Of a stretch of DNA of 64,000 bases, positions 34,970 to 44,472 are shown in pieces. The stretch's first letter is position 1. Every line of letters begins with the position of its first letter. The stretch comes from Luteirhabdus pelagi (lineage in GTDB: Bacteria > Bacteroidota > Bacteroidia > Flavobacteriales > Flavobacteriaceae): contig NZ_JAECMS010000002.1 in NCBI RefSeq assembly GCF_016827595.1, positions 886,182 through 950,181 of the forward strand, given 5' to 3'. A program made the translations under genes and the position numbers. The notes below the pieces were generated by a model, which was not told the DNA's origin, made no database searches, and saw only the letters and a program-made list of their open reading frames with translations.

Positions 34970-36088
34970 ATGAAAAATGCAATTACACTCTTGGTGGCTC
35001 TTATGCTTACAGGCGTCATTTGGGCTCAAGATATGTTTACACACATAGCAACGTCTGAGAACATCGTCAATAACCTAACGGTTATCGACCATCCGTCCTT
35101 AAATGATAATGAAGATGCCATCGTTATCATTACACACTATTGGAATCCCTTAGGTGGCGATGGAATTTATAACGATAACGTTACCGGGGTGTTTTATAAT
35201 ACATCGACCGATCGTTGGATCATCCTTAATCAGGATTTTAATAACGATATAGTGGAAGGTAGTGCTTATAATGTCTACGTAACCGACGATAGCGAAGGGA
35301 CTATCCACATTGCTTCCCAAGAGAATGAGGGCCCAGGCCCGAATGTGACGCGAATCAATGATCCATTATTTAATGGAAATTCTGAGGGGTTGGCATTTAT
35401 AACAAATTATTTCAATCCGAACGAAGTGTTTAACGATCATGTAACTGCAATGTATTACGACAACGTAACCAATCGACGTGGAATCTTTACGCAAGATGTA
35501 AATGCAATACCTGAGGACGCTGCTTTTTTTGCTGTCATTCAAGAATCGGGCGACTTTAACTTTAGACATGAAGCCACGGCTGGAAATACGGCAGGGAATT
35601 CTACCGAGATAAACCACCCGTTTTTAAATGATAACCCTGATGCTATGTTTGTTGTTTCTCATTATTGGGGTGGTTTGGGAGCTTCTTCAGAAATTATTTT
35701 GGATGCCGTGAAAGGGGTCTGGTACAATGAGGTTGAAGGTCGCTGGAATGTGTATACTGAAGATTTTACTGAAATTGAAGTGGGAACGGTGTTCGATCTA
35801 TTGTTTCTCGATCCTTCCTTATCATCCAACCAAGCATCCCTTGCAACCGAAATTTTGGTGGCACCAAACCCAGTGCAGGAGGTAACGTATGTGTCACTTC
35901 CAGAGGGTCTTACTGTTGAAAATCTTCAAGTATTCGACGTGTTGGGGAAACAAGTAGTTTCTTTTACGCATGAAATTGTCTTTAATCAAAAGATTGCGGT
36001 GGATATGTCCGCTTTGGCAGGGGGAATGTACCTATTGAAAATAATAACCGATCAGGGAACCGTTACGCGAAAAGTGTTGAAGCCATAA
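34970..36088 (+). CDS. Secreted DUF7452 repeat protein with T9SS type A sorting domain
   Basis: 372 aa: signal peptide 1-19; three imperfect repeats of ~83 residues (about 24-110, 111-192, 193-275), each with an NxTxIDHPxLND-like start, a HYWNP or NYFNP core, GVFYN/AMYYD/GVWYN and an NQDF/TQDV/TEDF motif near its end; and a C-terminal type A sorting domain (about 293-372) with VAPNPVQEVTYVSL, VFDVLGKQV and GGMYLLKI. The sorting domain sends it through the gliding-associated type IX secretion system to the surface. Function of DUF7452 is unknown. The gene follows the HTCS by 137 bp and may be its target. Confidence 0.9.
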   Translation: MKNAITLLVALMLTGVIWAQDMFTHIATSENIVNNLTVIDHPSLNDNEDAIVIITHYWNPLGGDGIYNDNVTGVFYNTSTDRWIILNQDFNNDIVEGSAYNVYVTDDSEGTIHIASQENEGPGPNVTRINDPLFNGNSEGLAFITNYFNPNEVFNDHVTAMYYDNVTNRRGIFTQDVNAIPEDAAFFAVIQESGDFNFRHEATAGNTAGNSTEINHPFLNDNPDAMFVVSHYWGGLGASSEIILDAVKGVWYNEVEGRWNVYTEDFTEIEVGTVFDLLFLDPSLSSNQASLATEILVAPNPVQEVTYVSLPEGLTVENLQVFDVLGKQVVSFTHEIVFNQKIAVDMSALAGGMYLLKIITDQGTVTRKVLKP

Positions 36089-36099
36089 CGATAGGTTTA

Positions 36100-36305
36100 T
36101 TTTTTCGTGAACCCCGGAAAGGGCCTGCTACCTCGGTTGTTTAGGCTCTTTCCCCTGAAAAAACGTGAAGGAAAGGCATTCTCATCCGAGGGGGATAGCG
36201 CAACGGAATGCCATTGGGGAGCTGCTATTGGCTTGTCTAAAATACAACTCCTCACTTCATGAAGAAGCCGCCAGAAACTGTTGGGACTGGTTGGCTTCTT
36301 TTTTA
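36100..36305 (+). ncRNA. Structured candidate RNA or long 3' UTR ending in an intrinsic terminator
   Basis: In the 214 bp after the DUF7452 gene: GAAAGGGCCT (36117-36126) pairs with AGGCTCTTTC (36143-36152) and TTTTTTC (36100-36106) with GAAAAAA (36157-36163) around it; GGCATTC (36175-36181) pairs with GAATGCC (36206-36212); and GAAGCC-GCCAG/CTGG-GGCTTC (36264-36298) plus seven T closes as a terminator into the GHMP kinase stop. No coding frame fits. Could be a stand-alone sRNA or a processed 3' UTR. I do not recognise a known family. Confidence 0.5.
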
Positions 36306-37217
36306 TAGGATCATTTCGATAAAGGAAAGTTGGGTGGTATATCCTTTTTTATTGAAGTAGTCGCGGCCTTCCTTATTTCCCGTTGCCAAGATAAAATCGC
36401 CACCCCAGGCTCCAAGGCTTTTTAAGGTGAAGGGATAATCTGCGAATAATTGCTCTTTTACCGTTGGAAGTTGAATCATTTCTGAAACCGATTGTTCATG
36501 CTTTTGAAGCAGACGTTCGAATTCCAAAAGCGAACTACAAAACACTAAATCGCGACTAATCTTTCCGATGGCCTGAAGGGTTTCAGAATTTCCATCAAAG
36601 TAGTTGCGATACCTCGAAATCCCTTCCTTGCTATCCTGCTTCTGGTTTAGGTACACAAAGAATAATTCTTCTCGAAAATCCCAGGGCAAGACCACAGGTT
36701 CAATGATGGGAGGTGTCTCGGCATTGCTGTATAGAAAAGGTGTGGGTATTCGGGCTGCCGCAATATCGTATCCACTGCCTCCAAACGATTGTTGCAGCAA
36801 TTCAAAAGCATTAACCTCGGCCCATTGTGCGATGTTGTTGATGAGGGTCGAAGACGTTCCCAATCCCCATTTTCGTGGGAAGGTTAGTTTGGTGTGAATT
36901 TCAAGTGAAGGGTTTCCCGATAGAAACGAGGGTTGAAGATTTTGCGCAGTTCGGAGAATACATACTAACGTTTGTTTTATATCCTTCGAAGCTGAATCAA
37001 GTGAAATATCCGCCAATTCTGAACTGTTGAAGGCGGTTTCAAACCATATCGCTCCATTTTCATCATAGCTTTTCCATACGATTCCTTGTTGTGAGCCTTC
37101 TCGTACTTCCAGCGACTGACCAAATTTCGTTGGGATGGCCAAGGCAGTGGCACCATCCAAAACGGCATATTCGCCACTGAGCAATAACTTTCCATTGCTA
37201 TAGTAAGAGTGTTTCAT
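36303..37217 (-). CDS. GYDIA-type GHMP kinase (mevalonate-pathway kinase-like)
   Basis: 304 aa from the ATG at 37217, which shares its A with the stop of the HMG-CoA reductase gene (TGATG). GHMP motifs: KLLLSGEYAVLDGATALA near residue 11, KWGLGTSSTLI near 112 (ATP loop) and GGSGYDIAAA near 142, which gives the family its name. Pairing with HMG-CoA reductase points to a kinase step of the mevalonate route, probably mevalonate or phosphomevalonate; which one cannot be read from sequence. Confidence 0.9.
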   Translation of the reverse strand: MKHSYYSNGKLLLSGEYAVLDGATALAIPTKFGQSLEVREGSQQGIVWKSYDENGAIWFETAFNSSELADISLDSASKDIKQTLVCILRTAQNLQPSFLSGNPSLEIHTKLTFPRKWGLGTSSTLINNIAQWAEVNAFELLQQSFGGSGYDIAAARIPTPFLYSNAETPPIIEPVVLPWDFREELFFVYLNQKQDSKEGISRYRNYFDGNSETLQAIGKISRDLVFCSSLLEFERLLQKHEQSVSEMIQLPTVKEQLFADYPFTLKSLGAWGGDFILATGNKEGRDYFNKKGYTTQLSFIEMIL

Positions 37218-38533
37218 CAATCCGCGCGAAGATTAGCGATAAAATCGGTTACGGCACTATGTGAAATTACCGCGTCCTGAAAATGCTTTTCGGCCTTTTC
37301 CTTTTCTTCTGTTGACGCATCCATCTGGTTCAAAATATTCATCAGGTGCATTTTCATATGGCCTTTTTGAATTCCGGTAGTGACCAACGATCGTAAGGCA
37401 GCAAAATTTTGAGCAAGTCCGGCAACGGCTACTATTTTCATCAATTCCTTGGCAGAAGGGTTCTGTAATATCTGAAGGGCCACCTTCACCATTGGATGTA
37501 GTGATGTTAATCCTCCAACGGTTCCCAAAGCCAACGGCACTTCAATTGAAAAATTGAAAACTCCATCTTTAACTGAAGCCGTGGTAAGACTTTCGTAATG
37601 TCCGTTTCGGGAAGCATAGGCGTGTACACCGGCTTCAACCGCTCTAAAATCATTCCCGGTGGCGACGATTACCGCGTCGATGCCGTTCATGATGCCTTTG
37701 TTATGGGTAACCGCTCGTCGCGTTTCGGTTTTGGCAATCTGTACGGCGCGAACAAAATCTTCAGCAAATTCGTCACCTTCAATATCACCTTGGCCTAATT
37801 CTGACACGGGACAACTCACAGATGCTTTCACCGTACATTCCGGTACATAGTTGGAAAGAATACTCATCACGACTTTTGGAAAACTGGTTTCCTCCTGAAA
37901 GGCTCCGTGTCGGTCGGCTTCTGCTTCGAAGGTCTGTGCAAATTGTTCCAAACAACTATTGATGAAGTTGGCACCCATGGCATCCAGCGTTTCGAACGTG
38001 CAATGCAATTGATAATAGCCTTCCAGCGCCTCCGTGCTGTCTATTAATTCAATATCGAGAACACCGCCACCACGTTTTTTCATATTGCGCTGTAGCTCCA
38101 ATACACTATCCAACAATTGTGGCTTCACTTTTTGGAAGAAATGCTGCAATTCATCGGCATTGCCATAATAATTCATGTGAATCTGGCCGTTCTTGACGGT
38201 GGAAATCACTTCCGCATTAAAACCACCGCGTTGTAGCCAAAATTTGGCAGCATTGCTGGCAGCGGCTACCACCGAACTTTCCTCAATCACCATCGGAATA
38301 GCGTACAACGTATCGTTGATCAAGAAATTTGGAGCGATGCCGAAGGGAAGGTAATAGTTGGTAAGGGTATTCTCTATAAAATCGTCGTGTAACTGCTGCA
38401 AGCCTTCATTGGTATTCCAATACTGTTTCAGAATCGATATGGCATCAGGATGCTCTTCAAGATAATGAGTAGCAAGCCATTCAATTTTTTCGTTTTTGCT
38501 TTTTTTGGAAAATCCGGAAATCTTGGCACACAT
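37217..38533 (-). CDS. mvaA: Hydroxymethylglutaryl-CoA reductase, class II
   Basis: 438 aa from the ATG at 38533 (MCAKISGFSKKS); the frame opens 19 codons earlier but without a good start. Class II HMGR marks: PFGIAPNFLIN near residue 68, DAMGANFINSCLEQ near 185 and HNKGIMNGIDAVIVATGND near 265 (Lys and Asp of the active site), and a C-terminal catalytic His region. It reduces HMG-CoA to mevalonate, the committed isoprenoid step. The next gene overlaps by one base. A TATATTTG -7 box lies 21-28 bases upstream of the start. Confidence 0.94.
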   Translation of the reverse strand: MCAKISGFSKKSKNEKIEWLATHYLEEHPDAISILKQYWNTNEGLQQLHDDFIENTLTNYYLPFGIAPNFLINDTLYAIPMVIEESSVVAAASNAAKFWLQRGGFNAEVISTVKNGQIHMNYYGNADELQHFFQKVKPQLLDSVLELQRNMKKRGGGVLDIELIDSTEALEGYYQLHCTFETLDAMGANFINSCLEQFAQTFEAEADRHGAFQEETSFPKVVMSILSNYVPECTVKASVSCPVSELGQGDIEGDEFAEDFVRAVQIAKTETRRAVTHNKGIMNGIDAVIVATGNDFRAVEAGVHAYASRNGHYESLTTASVKDGVFNFSIEVPLALGTVGGLTSLHPMVKVALQILQNPSAKELMKIVAVAGLAQNFAALRSLVTTGIQKGHMKMHLMNILNQMDASTEEKEKAEKHFQDAVISHSAVTDFIANLRAD

Positions 38534-38553
38534 GAAAGGCGGAATTTGAGCCA

Positions 38554-38561
38554 CAAATATA
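38554..38561 (-). promoter_or_regulatory. Bacteroidota -7 box upstream of HMG-CoA reductase
   Basis: TATATTTG on the minus strand matches TAnnTTTG exactly, 21 bases before the ATG at 38533. No clear TTTG is found 17-19 bases further upstream, so the -33 element is weak. Confidence 0.45.
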
Positions 38562-38679
38562 CTATTTATAACGGAGTCCGATTGCCACAACTTGCTAACA
38601 AAACGGGTCTATTTAACAGAAATATGAGGCTACTTTCACGAAATTTTAGTAACATTGGCATATTAAAATTTTAACAGTT

Positions 38680-40854
38680 TTGAAACGAATCGCGTTTACT
38701 TCCCTTATTCTGCTTTTCATAGCAGCGTTTTCACCTTTAACAGCACAAAAAGATATTACCCTCGAAGAGATTTGGGGTGGTGAATTTAGAACAGAATACC
38801 TAGACGTACTCCGTTCCTTGAAAAATGGAACTCAGTATTCGGTATTGAATTACGACCGCTCGAAAAAAGCTTCTACAATCGATGTGTATGATTACAAAAC
38901 CGGAAACAAGGTGGAAACATTGGTCAGTAGCGCCGATTTAGATGGCATCAATTACATCATTTCATATGAATTTGATGAAGCAGAAGAAAAGTTGATGCTT
39001 TCTACGCAACTTCAACAGATTTATCGTCGCTCAACATTGGGAACGTATTATATCTACGACTTAAAAAGCAAGAAACTGGAGCGTGTAGCCGATGTGCCGA
39101 TCCAAGAGCCACATTTCACCAGAAAGGGCGATAAAGTAGCCTACGGATATGAGAACAATCTTTATATCAAGGATTTGGCTTCCGGTGAGGTGACACAAAT
39201 CACTTCTGATGGTCAGAAAAACAGTATCATCAATGGTATTACCGATTGGGTGTATGAAGAAGAATTCGCCTTTGTTCGTGCTTTTGATTGGAACAAGAGC
39301 GGAACGAAGTTAGCCTATATCAAATTCGATGAGTCTGAGGTGCCTCGTTTTTCGATGGATGTATATGGTGAAGAACTCTATCCACAACAGCAAGTTTTCA
39401 AATATCCGAAAGCAGGCGATCCCAATGCAAAGGTTTCGCTTCATGTATATGATCTAGCCAGCGGGAATACTTCAAAAATAAATCTAGAAAACTACAACAG
39501 TTACTATATTCCGCGCATCAAATGGACGGAAGATAGCGATGTGTTGAGCGCACAACTCACGAATCGTCATCAAAACACAGTCGATTTAGTGTTTGTAAAC
39601 GCAAAGGATAATTCAACAAAACTAGTGCTTCAGGAAAAGGACGATGCCTATGTCGACATTACCGATAACCTTACTTTCCTTAATGATAATAGCTTTATTT
39701 GGACCAGTGAAAAGAGTGGCTGGAACCATATTTATCATTATGACAAAAACGGAACCTTGGTCAATCAAGTAACCGACGGGCCATGGGAAGTGACCAACTA
39801 CTATGGTTTCGACCAAAATACAGGTCGGGTGTATTACCAGAGTACCGAAAATGGAAGCATCAATCGCGATGTGTACTCTATTCTTCGATCTGGAAAGAAT
39901 AAAGTACGGTTAAGTCAGCAGACCGGAACCAATGGAGCTGATTTTAGTGCCGATTTCACCTACTTCATCAATACCTTTCACAATACGGAAACACCCTATG
40001 TTTTCACCTTACGACAAGCAAAAACCGGAAAGGAAGTACGAAAGATTAAGGATAACAGCGCCTTGCTTCAGAAGTTGAACGGTTATAATATTTCACCCAA
40101 AGAATTCTCAACCATCAACATAAATGGGGAGGAGTTGAACATGTATATGATCAAGCCGTTGGATTTCGATCCAGAAAAAACGTACCCACTGTTTATGTAC
40201 CAGTATTCTGGGCCAGGTTCTCAAAATGTAAAGAATAGCTGGAATGGCTCTAACGATTATTGGCATCAAATGTTGGCGCAACAAGGTTACATCGTGGCTT
40301 GTGTGGACGGAAGAGGGACAGGCTTGAAGGGGCGCGATTTCAAAAAAGTAACACAGAAGGAGCTAGGGAAATATGAGGTAGAAGACCAAACCGCTGCTGC
40401 CGAAAAATTAGCGCAGGAAACCTATATCGATGGCAATCGTATCGGCATCTGGGGTTGGAGCTATGGTGGCTTTATGTCGAGTAATTGTTTGTTCCAGTCG
40501 CCAGACACTTTCAGCTTGGCGATTGCGGTAGCTCCAGTGACGAGCTGGCGTTTTTACGATACGATTTACACCGAACGGTATATGACCACTCCTCAAGAGA
40601 ACGCGAGTGGTTATGATGAAAATTCGCCTATTAACCATGTGGATGGTCTTGAGGGCGACTTTTTATTGGTGCATGGTAGTGCTGACGATAATGTGCATGT
40701 ACAAAATACCATGCGCTTAATTGAAGCCTTGGTGCAGGCAGATAAGCAATTCGATTGGGCTATTTATCCCGATAAGAATCATGGAATCTATGGTGGTAAC
40801 ACCCGGCTGCATCTCTATAAGAAAATGACCAACTTTATTAAAAACAACCTATAA
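38680..40854 (+). CDS. S9 family dipeptidyl peptidase IV-like prolyl oligopeptidase
   Basis: 724 aa with a signal peptide (cut near 23, PLTAQ), a DPPIV-type beta-propeller (about 90-480) and an alpha/beta-hydrolase domain (500-724). Catalytic triad: Ser in GWSYGG near 592, Asp in HGSADDNVH near 668 and His in KNHGIYGG near 703. The propeller's conserved Glu pair WVYEEEF near 194 anchors the substrate N-terminus. It trims Xaa-Pro dipeptides in the periplasm. The initiator is TTG at 38680. Dipeptides made here would be taken up by the two POT transporters downstream. Confidence 0.93.
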   Translation: MKRIAFTSLILLFIAAFSPLTAQKDITLEEIWGGEFRTEYLDVLRSLKNGTQYSVLNYDRSKKASTIDVYDYKTGNKVETLVSSADLDGINYIISYEFDEAEEKLMLSTQLQQIYRRSTLGTYYIYDLKSKKLERVADVPIQEPHFTRKGDKVAYGYENNLYIKDLASGEVTQITSDGQKNSIINGITDWVYEEEFAFVRAFDWNKSGTKLAYIKFDESEVPRFSMDVYGEELYPQQQVFKYPKAGDPNAKVSLHVYDLASGNTSKINLENYNSYYIPRIKWTEDSDVLSAQLTNRHQNTVDLVFVNAKDNSTKLVLQEKDDAYVDITDNLTFLNDNSFIWTSEKSGWNHIYHYDKNGTLVNQVTDGPWEVTNYYGFDQNTGRVYYQSTENGSINRDVYSILRSGKNKVRLSQQTGTNGADFSADFTYFINTFHNTETPYVFTLRQAKTGKEVRKIKDNSALLQKLNGYNISPKEFSTININGEELNMYMIKPLDFDPEKTYPLFMYQYSGPGSQNVKNSWNGSNDYWHQMLAQQGYIVACVDGRGTGLKGRDFKKVTQKELGKYEVEDQTAAAEKLAQETYIDGNRIGIWGWSYGGFMSSNCLFQSPDTFSLAIAVAPVTSWRFYDTIYTERYMTTPQENASGYDENSPINHVDGLEGDFLLVHGSADDNVHVQNTMRLIEALVQADKQFDWAIYPDKNHGIYGGNTRLHLYKKMTNFIKNNL

Positions 40855-40872
40855 AACTCAATTTGATAGCAT

Positions 40873-42276
40873 ATGGCAAATGTATCTCAGTATAAAAAGC
40901 AAAAAGAGCTATTTGGCCATCCGGTAGGCCTCTACGTATTATTTTTCACTGAAATGTGGGAACGTTTCTCGTACTACGGGATGCGTGCTATTTTGGTATT
41001 ATATCTAGTTGCCGAAACCTTGGGCGATAATCCTGGGTTGGGGTGGACGAATAATGAGGCTTTAGCGCTTTATGGATGGTACACGATGTTAGTGTACGTA
41101 GCATCTATTCCAGGGGGTTGGATTGCCGATAAATTTTTGGGTCAGAAAAAGTCAGTACTCTACGGAGGTATATTGTTGGTAGCCGGACATAGTATTTTGG
41201 CCATCGAACAAATGTGGGCCTTTTATACAGGTTTAGGACTCATTATCGCGGGTGTTGGAATGTTGAAGCCAAATATTTCTACGATGGTAGGAGGGCTTTA
41301 TAAGCAAGGCGACATTCGTCGAGATAAAGGATTTACGATTTTCTACATCGGTATTAACGTTGGTGCCTTTCTTTCCAGTTTGATTGTTGGATATGTAGGT
41401 GAAGTATATGGCTGGCACTACGGATTTGGACTTGCCGGTATCGGTATGGCGCTAGGTTTACTGCAGTATGTATTGGGTCAGAAACATTTGAAATATGTTG
41501 GAAACAACACCAATACTTCAGAAGATGAAGAGGAAAAAGCGGCAATGAAACGTCCGCTTAATAAAGTTGAAAAAGACCGAATCGTCGTACTCTTTATTTC
41601 ATTCCTGTTAGTGATTGTATTCTGGGGAGCTTTCGAGCAAGCTGGAGGATTAATGAATATCTATGCTTCTGAAAAGACCGATAGAATGTTGATGGGATGG
41701 GAAGTTCCCGCTTCGTGGTTCCAATCGCTAAATGCGATGTTTATCATCTTGTTAGGTACTGCGGTGGCTGGTTATTGGGCTCATAGGAAATTAAAAGGAA
41801 AGTTAGCGGGGTCGTTGTTTAAGATGTGTATCGGCCTGGTGATTATGGGAACCGGATTCTTCTTTATGTCCGCTGCTTCTGCTGAATTCAATTCTGAAGG
41901 AGCTTCGGCTATGTATTGGTTAGTGTTGGCATACTTGTTCCACACCGTAGGAGAACTATGCTTATCGCCAGTAGCCCTATCGTATATTACAAAACTAGCT
42001 CCGTTGAAGTATGCATCCCTGATGATGGGAGTGTATTTTGCGATGACAGGGTTCGGTAATAAACTTGCCGGTCTCTTAGGAGAATCGGCTTCAGAGTTTG
42101 GAGAATTTAGTGTGTTTACGGGAATAGCTGTTTTCTGTGTGGCATTCGGATTATTGGTGTTATTGTTCCGTAAGAAACTGGAAGCCTTGGCTCATGGTGC
42201 AGAGGATAATGAAAGAGAAATGCTCGAGCAAGAACCATATGAGCTTGCCGATCCAGACATTCGTCACGAAAACTAA
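40873..42276 (+). CDS. Peptide:proton symporter (POT/PTR2 family)
   Basis: 467 aa, about 12-14 membrane helices. POT signatures: FFTEMWERFSYYGMR near residue 24 (the ExxER proton/peptide motif) and FYIGINVGAFLS near 155 (PTR2 motif 2). It imports di- and tripeptides with protons. It starts 18 bp after the DPP-IV-like gene and 19 bp before a paralogue. Confidence 0.94.
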   Translation: MANVSQYKKQKELFGHPVGLYVLFFTEMWERFSYYGMRAILVLYLVAETLGDNPGLGWTNNEALALYGWYTMLVYVASIPGGWIADKFLGQKKSVLYGGILLVAGHSILAIEQMWAFYTGLGLIIAGVGMLKPNISTMVGGLYKQGDIRRDKGFTIFYIGINVGAFLSSLIVGYVGEVYGWHYGFGLAGIGMALGLLQYVLGQKHLKYVGNNTNTSEDEEEKAAMKRPLNKVEKDRIVVLFISFLLVIVFWGAFEQAGGLMNIYASEKTDRMLMGWEVPASWFQSLNAMFIILLGTAVAGYWAHRKLKGKLAGSLFKMCIGLVIMGTGFFFMSAASAEFNSEGASAMYWLVLAYLFHTVGELCLSPVALSYITKLAPLKYASLMMGVYFAMTGFGNKLAGLLGESASEFGEFSVFTGIAVFCVAFGLLVLLFRKKLEALAHGAEDNEREMLEQEPYELADPDIRHEN

Positions 42277-42295
42277 TTAACTTCATTTATCGCTT

Positions 42296-44386
42296 ATGAA
42301 TACAGATGTAGAAAACCTGTTTAAAGACAAGGTTATGGGCCATCCGGCCGGCCTTTTCGTATTGTTCTTTACCGAAATGTGGGAGCGCTTCTCTTTCTAT
42401 GGAATGCGCGTACTCTTAGTTAACTTCCTGACCATGGCCGCGATTGGCTATAATCCAGGTTGGGAGTGGACCGCCACCAATGCGGGGGCACTTTTCGGAA
42501 CCTATGCAGGATTGCTATATCTAACTCCTATCTTAGGTGGAATTATTGCCGATAAGCTTACAGGATACCGCGGTGCCGTGCTGATAGGTGCCATAATTAT
42601 GACCCTTGGTCACGCCTCTATGGCCTTGGAAACGGAGGCATCGCTGTATATCGGATTAGGATTATTGGTTATCGGTACCGGTTTCTTTAAACCGAATATC
42701 ACTTCGATCATTTCTGAAATGTATAAGAAAAACCCTGAAAAGAAGGATGGTGCCTATACCATTTTCTATATGGGGGTGAATGCCGGTGCGTTCTTCGGAA
42801 TGATGCTTTGTGGCTATTTAGCAGAACGCGTGGGTTGGTCCTACGGATTTGGATTGGCAGGTGTTTTTATGTTATTGGGAACCCTTCAGTTTTGGTTGTC
42901 GAAGAACCTATTCGGTCAGATTGGAAGTAAACCTTCAAAAAAGCATGAGGTTGAAATCGCTCAGGGCTTAAATGAAACCGAGGAAGAAGAGGAAGACCTA
43001 ACGGGCGATAAGGAGAAGTTAAACCCATTCACCATGTTGGATAAGGTTCTGATAGTTATTACATCAGCCATAGGTTTAGGGTATCTTATTAACGACCCGC
43101 TTTCAAAAATTGGAGATATAAACCTGTTCCCATATGAAGCCTTCGGCTTACCAGGTCAGATTGTCACAGTGCTTATTGGATTACTATTATTCCTGATATT
43201 GGTTATTAGACGAATTTCCCGCTACAGTAAGGTGGTCCGTGACCGAATGATAGCATTTGTCATTTTTGCCTTTTTTACCGTATTCTTCTGGATGTCGTTC
43301 GAGCAAGGAGCTTCTTCGCTTATTCTTTTTGCCCGCGACAATGTAGACCGTGTGCTAAGCGGAAATGCGGCCATTGCATTTAATATTGTAAACTTATTAT
43401 TGACAGTAATTCCATTGGCTATTATTACTTGGGTATTGTACCTACTTTGGAAGCGAACCTACAGTAAAATTCCAGGGTCGAATATCGTATTGGTCATCTG
43501 CTTCCTCTTTATGTGGGGATTGGTAGGCTGGATGCTAAACCGCGATATGAGTACCACTGCGTATACCGTTTCCTATCAGGCGGTAGCTGTAGATGATGCT
43601 GAAAATGAAACAGGCGAAACAACCTATAAACCCGTAACCCTCGATTCGGAACTTTCGGATGATGCCCAAGTGGTAGATCTAACAACGACTATTGCTGAAC
43701 CACTAACGTTTGCAGTTGGCGACGAACTTTTTATCATCAACAAGGATAACGAAGGTGCCAATTACGGCTACTTGGATGAAGAACGATTGGCAGGCGCAAA
43801 GGCGAATGCCTCGGAACTAGGAAGCGAAAGCAACGGGATTATCCGGGCTCAGGTAACCGAAATAAAGAGTAACGAAATTGAAATTACTGTGTCTTGGTTC
43901 AGTATCCTGAACTCCTTCTTTATCATTGCCTTTGCTTCATTCTTTTCTAAATGGTTTGAAAGTAAATACAATCCTTCTGCCGCCGCTAAATATGCACTAG
44001 GATTGATCATTATGGCGCTTGGTTTCGGACTCTTGGCCTATGGATCGTACGGCGTTACCGAAGGGGTGAAAGTAAGTATGATTTGGTTGGTATTTGCCTA
44101 TTTATTCCATACCCTAGGAGAATTGTGTTTATCGCCCGTTGGACTTTCCTATGTATCTAAACTGGTACCAGGAAGAATGATTGCCCTAATGTTTGGAATG
44201 TGGTACTTGGCCATCGCCATTGGCAACAAATTGGCAGCTGTTTTCGGAGGTGAGATTGAAAATATAACGGAAGCCTATTCGCTTTCAACCTTTTTCTTGA
44301 TCTTTACCATTGTTCCAGCTGCTGCGGGAATATTGGTGTTTGCATTAAATCCAGTGCTAAAAAGATTGATGCACGGTGTACGTTAA
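42296..44386 (+). CDS. Peptide:proton symporter (POT/PTR2 family) with a large inserted domain
   Basis: 696 aa paralogue of the preceding transporter: FFTEMWERFSFYGMR near residue 22 and FYMGVNAGAFFG near 157. It differs by an acidic cytoplasmic linker around 215-240 (EEEEEDL) and by a soluble insert of ~115 residues (about 415-530), rich in Thr, Glu and Asp, between two late membrane helices. The insert is on the outer side if the family topology holds. Last transporter of the peptide set, with a terminator after it. Confidence 0.93.
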   Translation: MNTDVENLFKDKVMGHPAGLFVLFFTEMWERFSFYGMRVLLVNFLTMAAIGYNPGWEWTATNAGALFGTYAGLLYLTPILGGIIADKLTGYRGAVLIGAIIMTLGHASMALETEASLYIGLGLLVIGTGFFKPNITSIISEMYKKNPEKKDGAYTIFYMGVNAGAFFGMMLCGYLAERVGWSYGFGLAGVFMLLGTLQFWLSKNLFGQIGSKPSKKHEVEIAQGLNETEEEEEDLTGDKEKLNPFTMLDKVLIVITSAIGLGYLINDPLSKIGDINLFPYEAFGLPGQIVTVLIGLLLFLILVIRRISRYSKVVRDRMIAFVIFAFFTVFFWMSFEQGASSLILFARDNVDRVLSGNAAIAFNIVNLLLTVIPLAIITWVLYLLWKRTYSKIPGSNIVLVICFLFMWGLVGWMLNRDMSTTAYTVSYQAVAVDDAENETGETTYKPVTLDSELSDDAQVVDLTTTIAEPLTFAVGDELFIINKDNEGANYGYLDEERLAGAKANASELGSESNGIIRAQVTEIKSNEIEITVSWFSILNSFFIIAFASFFSKWFESKYNPSAAAKYALGLIIMALGFGLLAYGSYGVTEGVKVSMIWLVFAYLFHTLGELCLSPVGLSYVSKLVPGRMIALMFGMWYLAIAIGNKLAAVFGGEIENITEAYSLSTFFLIFTIVPAAAGILVFALNPVLKRLMHGVR

Positions 44387-44411
44387 CATTTCAAATACAA
44401 CAAATTCAAAT

Positions 44412-44443
44412 AAAAAACGTTCCCAAAGTGTGGAACGTTTTTT
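44412..44443 (+). terminator. Intrinsic terminator after the POT pair
   Basis: AAAAAACGTTCC, an 8-base loop, then GGAACGTTTTTT: stem of ten or more pairs ending in six T. Confidence 0.92.
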
Positions 44444-44472
44444 GTGTATAAAAGTTTCAATGTAAGAACGAT

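Noticed and set aside
36100..36305. tmRNA, RNase P or SRP RNA
   Set aside because: None of their conserved cores (tRNA-like end, RNase P motifs, SRP tetraloop region) is present.
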